Below, one piece after another: positions 52,643 to 62,136 of a DNA stretch of 64,000 nucleotides. The DNA is from Thermoactinomyces mirandus. GTDB lineage: Bacteria > Bacillota > Bacilli > Thermoactinomycetales > Thermoactinomycetaceae. How positions within the stretch are numbered: the stretch's first letter is position 1; each line of letters begins with the position of its first letter. The position numbers and the translations under genes were made by a program. The notes below the pieces were generated by a model that worked only from the letters and a program-made list of their open reading frames with translations, was not told where the DNA came from and did not search any database. Location: the NCBI RefSeq assembly GCF_013868055.1, contig NZ_JACEOL010000009.1:171104-235103 (forward strand), in the 5' to 3' direction.

Positions 52643-52711
52643 CTTTTCCCATTTATTCCAGTATATAAATCCGAACTTACATTAAACAAAATTAAAAAAG
52701 TTCATATCCGG

Positions 52712-52969
52712 TTAACGTTCTCTTGCCAGTTCATCCTGTGCCATGCGAACCAATTCCTTCACCATATGTCCCCCGATAAAACCGCCTATTTTGCCGGCAT
52801 CCGTAGCCCGGATGTCTCCATTTCCCGTTTTCTTCAGTGGAATATTCAACTGCTTGGCTACTTCCATACTTACGTCTTCCGGATATTGAATATGCCTTCC
52901 GGTTACTTCACTTATTATCAGTTTTTTTAACTGATTTAATTCATTGCGTTTTTCTTGTGACCGGGACAA
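52712..52969 (-). CDS. Small acid-soluble spore protein, alpha/beta type
   Basis: An 85-residue DNA-binding spore protein. SASP marks: LNQLKKLIISEVTGRHIQYP, the VSMEVAKQLNIPL region with the GPR-protease type E-V-A site, and DAGKIGGFIGGHMVKELVRM in the C-terminal half. It is more divergent than SspA/SspB (long linker, GHMVK in place of GEMVRR). Saturates and protects forespore DNA. TTG 52969, eight bases after AGGAGG, is preferred over GTG 52978, which overlaps the ribosome site. Confidence 0.82.
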   Translation of the reverse strand: MSRSQEKRNELNQLKKLIISEVTGRHIQYPEDVSMEVAKQLNIPLKKTGNGDIRATDAGKIGGFIGGHMVKELVRMAQDELARER

Positions 52970-53120
52970 TTGAACCACCTCCTCGCAAATAGTATGCCTT
53001 GAGGAGATCAGGTTATAAACAACTGTATTTTCCTATTCTACACTTTTTTAAAACAGAGGGCAAAACCATAAAAAAGCCTGTTCATCGTAAAGAGAGCCCG
53101 AAAATATACCGGTCGGACGG

Positions 53121-53807
53121 TCACCTCATAAATACATGTTTGCCAATACGTGTTTTTGCGCTTTTGACCGCTTTTTCCTTCATCCAATCGGAAGTGGCAA
53201 TCTCTGGATTATAGTAATAAACCGCCCCATAAGTCGGGTCTGCTCCCTGAATAGCTTTTTCTACCGCTTTTACAGCTTCCCGGTCAGGTACCAGGTGAAT
53301 CTGCCCATCCTCTACGGCCGTAAAGGCATTTTCCTGGTAAACAACTCCATGAACGCTGTCCGGAAAATCGGCATGGTCGATCCGATTCAAAATAACGGCC
53401 GCCACTGCCACCTGTCCGCGAAAGGATTCTCCACGCGCTTCACTATAAACAGCTTTTGCCAGCAGCCTCTTTTCAGAAGCGGAAAATTCAGATGTGTTTC
53501 CTTTTTCTGATTGGTTGGCAGTCACTTTTTTATGTTTTGGAACCGCTTTTTCCGGTTTCTGTCCGGTTGACAAATGAACCGGTTGCGGTTTGTTTTTTTT
53601 CGATACGATCATGCCGGTGCGAAGCAGCCGTGCTGACTCCGCCTGCTCCATCTCTGCAACATGCCTTCTGTAATCAATATTGTCAACGATTCTTTCAGGC
53701 ATTAGCGGGTCAGCCATTTTGGCGTAACCCTTGTCGATTGCAATGGACAACACAGTCACCGCCAGGAAAAAAATCCCCATCGCTGATATACTTTTTGCAA
53801 TATTCAT
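53121..53807 (-). CDS. SleB-type cell wall hydrolase (Hydrolase_2) with N-terminal anchor
   Basis: A 228-residue protein with an N-terminal membrane or signal helix (SISAMGIFFLAVTVLSIAI), a Lys/Pro-rich linker, and a C-terminal catalytic domain of the SleB/CwlJ family: LLAKAVYSEARGESFRGQ with the catalytic Glu, VAVAAVILNRIDHADFPDS, YQENAFTAVEDGQIH and GAVYYYNPEIATSDWM. Probably cleaves spore cortex or vegetative wall. Lacks the PG-binding domain of full SleB. ATG start after GGGAGGG. Confidence 0.88.
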   Translation of the reverse strand: MNIAKSISAMGIFFLAVTVLSIAIDKGYAKMADPLMPERIVDNIDYRRHVAEMEQAESARLLRTGMIVSKKNKPQPVHLSTGQKPEKAVPKHKKVTANQSEKGNTSEFSASEKRLLAKAVYSEARGESFRGQVAVAAVILNRIDHADFPDSVHGVVYQENAFTAVEDGQIHLVPDREAVKAVEKAIQGADPTYGAVYYYNPEIATSDWMKEKAVKSAKTRIGKHVFMR

Positions 53808-53913
53808 AAAAACCCTCCCAATTTTATTGTGAGGTAAACTTCTTTAAATTCTCCCGTTATTCTAAGACAAGGGGTATTTAAACACAATAGTAATTAATTG
53901 GAATTGGCCTGAA

Positions 53914-53951
53914 ACAAAAAAGAACGCCCCGTTAAGAAGCGGCGTTCTTTC
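53914..53951 (-). terminator. Terminator of sodA
   Basis: AGAACGCC/GGCGTTCT stem with a 12-base loop, then TTTTTT on the minus strand. Confidence 0.85.
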
Positions 53952-53963
53952 TACTGTTTATCA

Positions 53964-54575
53964 TTATCCGCGGGCAGCGAGATAACGTTTGTTCACTTCA
54001 TCCCAGTTTACGATGTTCCAGAATGCTTTTACATAATCGGGACGTTTGTTTTGATACTTCAGATAGTAAGCATGCTCCCATACATCCAGCCCCAGAACGG
54101 GGATTGTCCCTTCCATTAACGGGCTGTCCTGGTTTGGAGTGCTGGTCACTTCAAGCCTTCCATTTTTGACAACCAGCCATGCCCATCCGCTTCCAAAGCG
54201 TTTTACTGCGGCTTCATTAAATTTTTCCCTGAATGCCTCAAAGCTTCCAAATTCGGAATGAATGGCATCAGCCACTTCGCCCGTGGGAGCACCTCCGCCA
54301 TTTGGACTCAGCACTTGCCAGAACAGGGAGTGGTTTGCATGTCCCCCACCATTGTTACGAACTGCAGTACGGACGATTTCCGGCAAGGATTGCAAATTGG
54401 AAATCAATTCCTCCACGCTTTTGCTCCCGATTTCCAATCCCTCAATCGCAGCATTCAGATTGTTCACATAAGTCGCATGGTGGCGATCATGGTGAATCTC
54501 CATTGTCATCGCATCAAAATAAGGTTCCAAAGCATCTGTTGCATATGGCAGCGGCGGTAATTCGTATTTTGCCAT
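53964..54575 (-). CDS. sodA: Superoxide dismutase (Mn/Fe)
   Basis: Detoxifies superoxide in the cytoplasm. The 203-residue protein has all metal ligands: [19 protein letters not shown] (H27), [12 protein letters not shown] (H), and [20 protein letters not shown] (D, H). Glutamine/glycine pattern suggests the Mn type. Start at ATG 54575 with AGGAGGGG upstream; the frame extends 28 codons further without conservation. Confidence 0.95.
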   Translation of the reverse strand: MAKYELPPLPYATDALEPYFDAMTMEIHHDRHHATYVNNLNAAIEGLEIGSKSVEELISNLQSLPEIVRTAVRNNGGGHANHSLFWQVLSPNGGGAPTGEVADAIHSEFGSFEAFREKFNEAAVKRFGSGWAWLVVKNGRLEVTSTPNQDSPLMEGTIPVLGLDVWEHAYYLKYQNKRPDYVKAFWNIVNWDEVNKRYLAARG

Positions 54576-54688
54576 TGTATCCCCTCCTGAAACGTGTTTG
54601 GTACAAGCCTTGTCATCTTGGGAAATTTGTTTCCAAAACATAATATACAAAATAAACATCTATATTTATTATGTCGGAGCAAGTGTCA

Positions 54689-55831
54689 TTAGTCAACTGA
54701 GACCTTTGAAAAAATGGAAACTAATTCGGTTATATTTTGCAAAATATAATCCGCCCCCAGATCTTCAAACTTTGTTCTGGCTGCTTCTCCAGCAAGTCCT
54801 GTCAACGTGGCCGCAAAATCACATCCCATTTTGCGGGCGGCGAAGCAGTCGGCTACAGAATCTCCTACAACCAGAATCTCTTTTCCGTTTGCGAGTGGCA
54901 AAGGATGGTCCAGGCATTCTTTTAATAATTTATCCTTCCCGAAAAACGCCCGTAAATATGTAAATGGTTCCGGTTTCCCAAGCGGCGCACGATCCGGGTA
55001 TGCTTTCTCTGCGGCAATCACATCCGTTGCGGTGGCAATATGCTTTTCATCCAGCAGGGAAAACCAGCCAAATGATTGAAAGGGAACTTTCGTCTCCAGG
55101 AATGAACGGCCGGTGCCTATCCCCACTTTAACCCCTTTTTCTTCCAGCATCATGAGCAGTTGTTTGATCCGGTCCGGATCGGCCAAAGCAATCTCATTCT
55201 CGAGAAATCCTTCTTTTCCATGCTGTCTGGCTGGCTTGCCTTCAGTTTTTTCATAAAGGCATTCTCCCAAATACCACTCCTGATAAACCGAATAACCCAA
55301 TTCCCACAACAATGATTTCCGGGAAAACTGCTCAACAGGAATATCAAACCAGTCGCTGGCCAATTTGTTAAAATAAACGAGTAATTCATGCTTGTCCAAT
55401 TGCTCCTGTCCCGAAAAAAGCGAAATAAACCGGTCAAACCGGGGCACAAAACCGGCGGCCTCCTTTTTAATGTTGCGCAAGGATACTTCTGTTACCGGTT
55501 TTAGGAGAAAGCGTTTGACCAGATCCGGCTGATCCCGGTACAATCCCTTGAGCAGCAATAAAAGTTGTCCTGAAAATGTGAGATAAACCATATCCCAATT
55601 TGAATTAAGCCCTCTTTCTTTCATCCAGTCCAAAACCTGATCTTTTACAAATACCTGTTCGCGAATCTTGCGGATTGTGTCTTCGGAAGGCTTAACAACA
55701 TGCCTGCTTTGATCCAGCCCCAAAAAATGCGGAGCATTCAGCAGTTCCCAGACCGATAATGCCGACGCATCAAAACAGCGCTCCTCACTCAAAAAAACAC
55801 CATCCACATCAAACAAGATCACTTTATACAT
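54689..55831 (-). CDS. HAD-superfamily hydrolase
   Basis: A 380-residue phosphatase-like protein: YKVILFDVDGVFLSE with the nucleophile Asp and DxDG, GVKVGIGTGRS around 240, LGKPEPFTYLRAFFG with the Lys, and GDSVADCFAARKMGC with the Mg-binding Asp pair. A long helical cap of about 200 residues lies between motifs I and II, much bigger than in common phosphoglycolate phosphatases. Its substrate is unknown. It is monocistronic with a good ribosome site. Confidence 0.85.
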   Translation of the reverse strand: MYKVILFDVDGVFLSEERCFDASALSVWELLNAPHFLGLDQSRHVVKPSEDTIRKIREQVFVKDQVLDWMKERGLNSNWDMVYLTFSGQLLLLLKGLYRDQPDLVKRFLLKPVTEVSLRNIKKEAAGFVPRFDRFISLFSGQEQLDKHELLVYFNKLASDWFDIPVEQFSRKSLLWELGYSVYQEWYLGECLYEKTEGKPARQHGKEGFLENEIALADPDRIKQLLMMLEEKGVKVGIGTGRSFLETKVPFQSFGWFSLLDEKHIATATDVIAAEKAYPDRAPLGKPEPFTYLRAFFGKDKLLKECLDHPLPLANGKEILVVGDSVADCFAARKMGCDFAATLTGLAGEAARTKFEDLGADYILQNITELVSIFSKVSVD

Positions 55832-55978
55832 AAATACCGCCTCCAGTTAAAAACGCATGATCTTTCGCTTCATTGTAATAAAGCAAAATTATTCCCGCAA
55901 GAGAATTTCCATTAATTTTGTCTTTATCTTCGGAAAAATCGGTTTGTCTCTTCCAAATTTTCGGTACAACAAGTTTTC

Positions 55979-56007
55979 TTCACAAAACCTGTAATATCCA
56001 GTATTAT
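55979..56007 (+). promoter_or_regulatory. Sigma-A-like promoter of the first L,D-transpeptidase gene
   Basis: TTCACA (55979-55984), a 17-base spacer, then TATTAT (56002-56007). The TSS would be about 56014. Confidence 0.6.
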
Positions 56008-56064
56008 CTAAATAGGGAGAGAGTGACTTTGTTTTCTATCCTTTCAAAGAGGGGAGGTAATCGA

Positions 56065-56982
56065 TTGATTCGCTTAAATTGGACATCTTTTTTTATTCTG
56101 ACTTTTTCCTTCGCTTTGGCTATGCTGTTGATCCCTGCCCCCGTCACCCATGCTGCCCCGGCGGACTACAAGATCGAGGTGAACAAGGCAACCAACAGGC
56201 TTTATCTGTATGAAGGAAACACCGTTAAAAAAGTTTACCCCGTTGCTACCGGTCGCACATCAAAACTGACTCCGGAAGGAACATTTCCCGTTGCGGTCAA
56301 GATCAACAAGCCGGGCTGGAAAGGCATCGCTGGAGGAGATCCTGAAAATCCGCTTGGCGACCGCTGGATCGGTTTAACCGTTAACGGAGACCTGGGAAGA
56401 ACCTATGGAATTCACGGAACCAACCAGCCGACATCAATTGGAAAACATGTTTCCAACGGTTGTGTGCGGATGCAGAACCAGGATGTGATCGAACTGGCAA
56501 AATTGATCCCTGAAGGCACCCCGGTCTGGATCCATAGCGGAAAAAGCAACAACCAGTGGCGGGGAAATCATAAACAGGGATTACAGCCGGCATCCGGAAC
56601 CGGCACCATCACCGGCAATGCAGTAAATGCCCGGACAGGTCCGTCACTGGGTGCATTTATCATTACCAAATTGAATAAAGGTACCCGTTTGGCCATTACC
56701 GGAACAGTAAACGATTGGGTACAGGTCCGGCTTACGAACGGTCAGACGGCCTTTGTCTACCAATCCTATATTCGTGGGAATTTTCATAAAACCGATCATT
56801 TCCTTGTCGTCAACGTGTACCTGGCCAACATCCGGTCAGCGCCTTCGCTTTCTTCCACCGTATTGCAACGGGTTCCCAAAGGCATGATCCTGACCAAAAC
56901 CGGGAAAGTGGGGGACTTTTACCAAATCAGGCTGAAAGACGGCTCAACTGCTTATATTCATGAAACCTGTGTTACCGATTGA
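56065..56982 (+). CDS. L,D-transpeptidase with two bacterial SH3 repeats
   Basis: A 305-residue exported wall enzyme. It has an N-terminal signal peptide (IRLNWTSFFILTFSFALAML, probable cleavage after THA), a YkuD domain with TYGIHGTNQPTSIG and SNGCVRM (catalytic Cys), and two C-terminal SH3 repeats ending FVYQSYIRGN and AYIHETC. YkuD enzymes form 3-3 cross-links or process wall. The start at TTG 56065 has GGGGAGG seven bases before; TTG 56029 (GGGAG nine bases before) gives a longer signal. Closely related to the gene downstream. Confidence 0.85.
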   Translation: MIRLNWTSFFILTFSFALAMLLIPAPVTHAAPADYKIEVNKATNRLYLYEGNTVKKVYPVATGRTSKLTPEGTFPVAVKINKPGWKGIAGGDPENPLGDRWIGLTVNGDLGRTYGIHGTNQPTSIGKHVSNGCVRMQNQDVIELAKLIPEGTPVWIHSGKSNNQWRGNHKQGLQPASGTGTITGNAVNARTGPSLGAFIITKLNKGTRLAITGTVNDWVQVRLTNGQTAFVYQSYIRGNFHKTDHFLVVNVYLANIRSAPSLSSTVLQRVPKGMILTKTGKVGDFYQIRLKDGSTAYIHETCVTD

Positions 56983-56993
56983 AAACAGTGCCG

Positions 56994-57032
56994 GGAAGAA
57001 CGCCTTGTAAAACAGGGCGTTCTTCCATTTTC
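56994..57032 (+). terminator. Terminator after the first L,D-transpeptidase gene
   Basis: GGAAGAACGCC/GGCGTTCTTCC stem with an 11-base loop, then ATTTTCC. The rest of 56983-57297 is non-coding. Confidence 0.78.
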
Positions 57033-57086
57033 CGGGAAAAACATGTCCTGAAAATGACCTCCGGTACACCCCCAAAAATGCCTTAT

Positions 57087-57110
57087 ACGCCTTAATCAAG
57101 GCGTTTTTTT
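57087..57110 (+). terminator. Second terminator in the intergenic region
   Basis: ACGCCTT/AAGGCGT with an AATC loop, then seven T. About 60 bases after the first terminator; no ORF lies between. Confidence 0.85.
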
Positions 57111-57297
57111 AATCCCGATTTCAAATAATAGTTAAAATCATTCCAAAGTATTACCTGATTTTTGCTGTATAGTAAAAACAACCAATCCTTTCTTTTACAG
57201 GTACGTGCAACGTTTATTCCCAGGTTGTTCAAAAACAATTTGAAGGTCATTCTCAAACAAGCATGATGAAACCCTGCTCGGGAGGGATCATGAAAAA

Positions 57298-58431
57298 GTG
57301 AAACACTGGAAATGGATTTTTACATCCATTTTGGCCATTATTCTGATCTTCGGGGCTTATTTTGGAACGGTTCAGGCTGCCGCAAATTACCAGATTGAAA
57401 TCAATAAATCGACCAACAAGCTATACCTGTACAAAGATGGCATCTTGCAAAAAACCTATTCAATAGCAACCAGCCGTTCCAATGAATTAACTCCCGAAGG
57501 GACTTTTACAATGGTTGTAAAAATCAATCAGCCCGGATGGAAAAATATTCCAGGCGGCAACCCGCGTAATCCTTTGGGCGAAAAATGGCTGGGATTCAGC
57601 GTAAATGACGATAGCGGCCGAACTTACGGAATTCATGGCACAAACGAACCGGAAAGCATCGGCCATCATGTTTCCAACGGATGTGTGCGGATGGATAAAA
57701 GAGGTATTAACGAATTGTATAAAACCATCCCCGAAGGTACTCCCATATGGATTCACAGTGGAAAATCGACCGGCAAGTGGGCAGGTGATCCCTCATATGC
57801 CGTTCAACCTCTCAGGGGGCAGCTGAGAGTAACGGTCGACCTGGCCAATATCCGTACAGGTCCGTCACTGGGCGCGTTTATCATTCAACAGGCTGAAACC
57901 GGAACAACCCTCGACATGACCGGTTTCGTCAATGAATGGTATCAAATTGAGACACCTGACGGGAAAACCGGTTTTATCCATAAATCCACAGTCGCCAATA
58001 ATTCCGCCATTGCGAAGCCAAACCGGTTTATCCAGGCCACAGGATATCTCAAGGTTACCGGATCGATGACAAACATCCGCTCCAATCCGTCATTGACCGC
58101 ACCGATTGTGCAAAAGGCAAAAAGGGGAACCGAATTGATTTTGACTGGAGAAAACGGGAGCTGGTATCGCGTCCGTCTTCCCAGCGGTTTTATCGCTTAT
58201 GTCCATAAAAGCACCGCTGAAAAAGATATCAGCAAAAAACCGGATTCAAAACTGATTACGACCCGGTTCTTCCTGGCCAATATCCGGAATGCCCCTTCCC
58301 GACATGCAGCCATTATTATGCGGGTGGCCCGGAATACACAACTTGAAAAAATTGGAACCAATGGTGAGTGGCAGATCATCAGGCTAAAAGACGGCCGGAC
58401 CGGATTTATCCATAATCGTGTGGCAAATTAG
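57298..58431 (+). CDS. L,D-transpeptidase with three bacterial SH3 repeats
   Basis: A 377-residue paralogue of the upstream gene: signal peptide (WIFTSILAIILIFGAYFG, probable cut VQA|A), YkuD domain with TYGIHGTNEPESIG and SNGCVRM, then three SH3 repeats (NIRTGPSLGAF, NIRSNPSLTAP, NIRNAPSRHAA). The start is odd. A well-spaced ATG at 57292 after GGGAGGG reads M-K-K-stop, because ATGAAAAAGTGA lacks one A relative to an in-frame ATG; GTG 57298 overlaps and opens the correct frame, 11 bases after the ribosome site. Confidence 0.85.
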   Translation: MKHWKWIFTSILAIILIFGAYFGTVQAAANYQIEINKSTNKLYLYKDGILQKTYSIATSRSNELTPEGTFTMVVKINQPGWKNIPGGNPRNPLGEKWLGFSVNDDSGRTYGIHGTNEPESIGHHVSNGCVRMDKRGINELYKTIPEGTPIWIHSGKSTGKWAGDPSYAVQPLRGQLRVTVDLANIRTGPSLGAFIIQQAETGTTLDMTGFVNEWYQIETPDGKTGFIHKSTVANNSAIAKPNRFIQATGYLKVTGSMTNIRSNPSLTAPIVQKAKRGTELILTGENGSWYRVRLPSGFIAYVHKSTAEKDISKKPDSKLITTRFFLANIRNAPSRHAAIIMRVARNTQLEKIGTNGEWQIIRLKDGRTGFIHNRVAN

Positions 58432-58438
58432 CCAAAAT

Positions 58439-58480
58439 ACAGGAGAAGCCCTGTAAAGAAAGGGGCTTCTCCTGTTTCTG
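58439..58480. terminator. Bidirectional terminator (L,D-transpeptidase / nadA)
   Basis: ACAGGAGAAGCCC/GGGCTTCTCCTGT 13-base stem; T-rich ends on both sides. Confidence 0.85.
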
Positions 58481-58481
58481 T

Positions 58482-59591
58482 CTATTTAATGGTCAACATC
58501 CGGTCAAGCGCTATTTTCGACCAATGTTTGATTTCGTCGTTCACTTCCATTACATGAACCGGCTTGCCTTCAATGATGCTTTCCAGCGTCCACAACAAGT
58601 GCGGCCGGTCAATCCGGTTCATGGTCAGGCATGGGCACATTGTTGTGCTTAACAATTCAATATGCTGTTCAGGATGTTCCTGTGCCAGCCGTTGCACCAG
58701 GTTGACTTCTGTCCCGATTGCCCAGCGACTGCCAGCCGGCGCTTCCCCGATTTTTTTGATGATATAACCGGTTGAGCCGGCGTCATCAGCCAGTTTGACA
58801 ACATCGAAGGAGCATTCCGGATGCACAATCACTTTCATTTCCGGATCCCGCTCACGAACGCGGCGCACTTGTTCAGGAGTGAACTTTTGATGCACAGAAC
58901 AATGCCCTTTCCACAAAATCATGCGCATCTGGTTGAAAGGACCTTGCACATCTCCAAACTGACCCTGAACCGGATCCCAAATCACCATTTGCTCCAGAGG
59001 AATGCCCATTTTAAAATAGGCTGTATTGCGACCCAGGTGTTGGTCCGGTAAAAAGAAAACATGCTTCTTCCGTGCAAAGGCCCACGCCATAACTTCATGG
59101 GCATTGGATGAGGTGCATGTAGTCCCTCCATGTTTCCCCACAAACGCCTTGACCGCGGCAGTTGAATTGACATAGGTCAGGGGAATCACCGTATCGCCAA
59201 ACTTCTCCTGAATCGCTTCCCAGGCTTCTTCCACTTCTTCAATATCCGCCATATCCGCCATGGAACAGCCTGCGCGAAGATCCGGCAGGAATACGGTTTG
59301 TCCCGGTTCTGACAAGGTTTCGGCAGTTTCGGCCATAAAATGGACTCCGCAAAAAACAATATATTTTGCTTCTTTCTGACCAGTCCCGATTTTTGCCAAC
59401 CGCAATGAATCACCGCGGAAATCCGCATATTTGATAACATCATCCCGTTGGTAATGATGTCCCAATATCACCAAATCAGAGCCAAGTTTTTCCCTGGCCT
59501 GCTGAATTCGTCTGTCCAGTTCTTCACTGCTCATATTCCGGTAAATTTCCGGAAGATCCTGATCAATGTAATTCATTACCTCACTGGTCAA
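58482..59591 (-). CDS. nadA: Quinolinate synthase A
   Basis: Condenses iminoaspartate with dihydroxyacetone phosphate to quinolinate, using a [4Fe-4S] cluster. The 369-residue protein has ILGHHYQRDDVIKYADFRGD, the three cluster Cys in CGVHFMAETAETL, GGTTCTSSNAHEVM and MCPCLTMNRIDRPH, and YPEC-like IVHPECSFDVV. Starts at TTG 59591, overlapping the nadC stop by four bases, with GGAGGG upstream. Last gene of the nadB-nadC-nadA operon. Confidence 0.95.
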   Translation of the reverse strand: MTSEVMNYIDQDLPEIYRNMSSEELDRRIQQAREKLGSDLVILGHHYQRDDVIKYADFRGDSLRLAKIGTGQKEAKYIVFCGVHFMAETAETLSEPGQTVFLPDLRAGCSMADMADIEEVEEAWEAIQEKFGDTVIPLTYVNSTAAVKAFVGKHGGTTCTSSNAHEVMAWAFARKKHVFFLPDQHLGRNTAYFKMGIPLEQMVIWDPVQGQFGDVQGPFNQMRMILWKGHCSVHQKFTPEQVRRVRERDPEMKVIVHPECSFDVVKLADDAGSTGYIIKKIGEAPAGSRWAIGTEVNLVQRLAQEHPEQHIELLSTTMCPCLTMNRIDRPHLLWTLESIIEGKPVHVMEVNDEIKHWSKIALDRMLTIK

Positions 59592-60433
59592 CCCTTTCTT
59601 CCCTCCTCAAAATCCAGACTGATATCCAGCGCCTTAATCGAATGGGTAATCCACCCCAGCGATACCGCCTGTACTCCGGTTTCAGCTATCGGGCGAATGG
59701 TTTCCGGCGTAATGCCGCCTGACGCTTCCGTAAAAATGCGGCCGTCAATCAGACGGACTGCCTCCCGCAAGGTATCAAGATCCATATTATCAAGCAAGAT
59801 GGCATCGACATCATATTTTAAAATCTCACGGACTTGCTCCAATGTATCTGCTTCTACTTCAATTTTAACCATAGGACCCACACGCTTGCGGGCCAGTTCA
59901 ATCGCCTTGGCCAAACTTCCAGCCATTGCAATATGATTGTCTTTGATCATGACACTATGGCTTAATCCCAAACGGTGATTGGTACCGCCACCGATCCGAA
60001 CTGCATATTTTTCCAACTGTCTCAAGCCAGGGGTTGTTTTCCGGGTATCCAGGACCTGGCAGGAAAGCCCGTCCAACTTCTCCACCAGTCGTCTGGTTGC
60101 TGTTGCAATGCCTGACATTCTTTGCAAGAGGTTCAGTGCCACCCGTTCACCCGTCAGAATAGTCTGGGTAGAACCGGTAATCCGGGCAATCGCTGTTCCT
60201 TTTTCAACCTGATCTCCCTCGTTAATGAAGAACTCCCACTCAATCCCGGAGTCCAATTCCTGAAAGACTGCCTGAATCACGGGAAGTCCGGCAATAACTC
60301 CTTTTTGTTTGGCGATAAACAGAAAAGAACTTTTATGGTTTTTCGGCACCAGCGCTTCCGTTGTCAGATCACCAACACCAATATCTTCGTTCAATACTTC
60401 ACGAATCCATTCTCTCAATTTAATCCAGTTCAT
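59588..60433 (-). CDS. nadC: Nicotinate-nucleotide pyrophosphorylase (quinolinate phosphoribosyltransferase)
   Basis: Converts quinolinate and PRPP to nicotinate mononucleotide. It is a 281-residue protein with VLNEDIGVGDLTTEAL, RMSGIATATRRLVE, DTRKTTPGLRQLEKYAVRIG, GGGTNHRLGLSHSVMIKDNH and EVEADTLEQV, all QPRT signatures. ATG start 12 bases after nadB. Order nadB-nadC-nadA matches Bacillus. Confidence 0.95.
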   Translation of the reverse strand: MNWIKLREWIREVLNEDIGVGDLTTEALVPKNHKSSFLFIAKQKGVIAGLPVIQAVFQELDSGIEWEFFINEGDQVEKGTAIARITGSTQTILTGERVALNLLQRMSGIATATRRLVEKLDGLSCQVLDTRKTTPGLRQLEKYAVRIGGGTNHRLGLSHSVMIKDNHIAMAGSLAKAIELARKRVGPMVKIEVEADTLEQVREILKYDVDAILLDNMDLDTLREAVRLIDGRIFTEASGGITPETIRPIAETGVQAVSLGWITHSIKALDISLDFEEGRKG

Positions 60434-60444
60434 TCTGAAGCTCC

Positions 60445-61953
60445 CTATATCACTTTATGTTTTCCAGCCCATGCCGGAACTGTTTCCGGATAATCATAGC
60501 GATAATGTCCGCCTCTGCTCTCTTCACGCCACAGAGCCGCTTTCATGATTAACTGTGCAGTTGTTAACATATTACGGGATTCAAACATTCCTGGCAATAA
60601 TTTTGCGGACAATTGTTCCAATTTTGAAAGGCCTTCCTTCAATCCGTCTGATGAACGGATAATCCCTGCATGATCCCAGACAATCTGCCGTATTTTATTC
60701 TTGATTTTTTCCTCATCCTGTCTGTCCGTGCACACATCAGGGATCAGAGACGGATCCACATCCGCAGTCTGATCTTCATAAGCAGACAATCGAGCAGCTA
60801 CGCGTTGGGCAAAAACCGCTCCTTCCAACAGAGAATTGCTTGCCAGCCGGTTTGCGCCATGAACTCCTGTGCAGGCAACCTCCCCACAAGCAAACAAACG
60901 GGGCAAAGATGTTCTTCCATAGGAATCGGTGCGAATTCCTCCCATGATGAAATGAGCAGCCGGTCTGACCGGAATCAGGTCATGGACGGGATCGATCCCC
61001 ATCTTGCCACAGGCATCATAAATTTTTGGAAACCTGTTTTTAAAATGCTGTCCGATTTTTGTCGCGTCCAGATAAATATTCCTTCCCTGCTGCATTTCTG
61101 CATAAATGGCCTTGGAGACGACATCACGGGGGGCCAGATCTTTCCATTCGTGATAACGTTTCATAAACGCTTCTCCCAAATCATTGACCAAAACTGCTCC
61201 TTCTCCGCGGACCGCTTCGGATATCAGGAACATCGGGTTGGTTTCCACCGCAAGCGCTGTCGGATGGAACTGGACAAACTCCATATCCATCAGCCACACG
61301 CCCGCACGATGCGCTATGGCAAATCCATCACCGGTAGCAACCAGATCATTCGTTGTATAACGAAATACTTGCCCACATCCGCCCGTAGCCAGCACAACGC
61401 CTTTCTGCGCCAGATAAACCGTCGGATGCTGGTCTGCGTCAAGTGCCGTGACTCCACGGCAAACTCCGTCGGTAACAATCAGATCTGCTACCATGGTATG
61501 CGTCTTTACCTCTATGTCGGGCTGATGAGCAAGTTGACGCAGCAATGTCGAGGTAATCCCCGCACCAGTAGAATCACCGTGCACACGCAGGATCCGTGAG
61601 ACGGAATGGGCTCCCTCCCTGGCCAGTGCATACTGGTTCCCGCTCTTGTCAAAAGGAGTTCCCCAATCGATCAGCATCTTGATGGTTTTGGGGGCCATCC
61701 TGACCATCAAATCGACGGACTCCGGATTGCACAAGTCTGCACCTGTCCGCAGCGTATCCCGCAAATGAAGTTCGGGAGAATCCTTTTCTCCAACTGCTGC
61801 GGCAATGCCACCCTGGGCCCGAAAAGAATTGCTCTCGACTTCCCGCGCCTTTGTCAAAACGGCAACTTTTCCGGTTTTTGCCAGAAAAAGCGCTGTTGTC
61901 AAGCCTGCAATCCCACTGCCTACTACAATATAGTCGGTAACCACTCGATTCAT
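60445..61953 (-). CDS. nadB: L-aspartate oxidase
   Basis: FAD enzyme that oxidises aspartate to iminoaspartate, the first step of NAD synthesis. The 502-residue protein has YIVVGSGIAGLTTALFLAKT (FAD), RAQGGIAAAVGEKDSPELHL, HRVSRILRVHGDSTGA-like SVSRILRVHGDSTGAG, and RPAAHFIMGGIRTDSYGRTS. Start at ATG 61953, after GAAAGGA; the frame runs 26 codons upstream to 62031 through promoter-like sequence. Divergent from nifS. Confidence 0.93.
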   Translation of the reverse strand: MNRVVTDYIVVGSGIAGLTTALFLAKTGKVAVLTKAREVESNSFRAQGGIAAAVGEKDSPELHLRDTLRTGADLCNPESVDLMVRMAPKTIKMLIDWGTPFDKSGNQYALAREGAHSVSRILRVHGDSTGAGITSTLLRQLAHQPDIEVKTHTMVADLIVTDGVCRGVTALDADQHPTVYLAQKGVVLATGGCGQVFRYTTNDLVATGDGFAIAHRAGVWLMDMEFVQFHPTALAVETNPMFLISEAVRGEGAVLVNDLGEAFMKRYHEWKDLAPRDVVSKAIYAEMQQGRNIYLDATKIGQHFKNRFPKIYDACGKMGIDPVHDLIPVRPAAHFIMGGIRTDSYGRTSLPRLFACGEVACTGVHGANRLASNSLLEGAVFAQRVAARLSAYEDQTADVDPSLIPDVCTDRQDEEKIKNKIRQIVWDHAGIIRSSDGLKEGLSKLEQLSAKLLPGMFESRNMLTTAQLIMKAALWREESRGGHYRYDYPETVPAWAGKHKVI

Positions 61954-62094
61954 AATTTCAGGATTCCTTTCGCAAAATCTTAACAAATTATTCATTTTTA
62001 TTTTCTCAATAAAAAAAGGAATGTCAACCACAAATTTTCTCCTTTTTATTATAAACGAATTGTCAAAAAAGGTCTTTCATCCTCTTTTTTTCGC

Positions 62095-62100
62095 TATAAT
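62095..62100 (+). promoter_or_regulatory. -10 element of nifS
   Basis: TATAAT 37 bases before the GTG at 62137; the -35 is unclear. The 183-base nadB/nifS spacer is very AT-rich. I could not find an unambiguous NadR (YrxA) operator. Confidence 0.45.
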
Positions 62101-62136
62101 AGTTGAAGAAGCCTTATAGAACGGAGGTTTTTTAAT

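Noticed and set aside
60670..61599. A 309-codon plus-strand ORF inside nadB
   Set aside because: Antisense shadow; composition unlike a real protein.
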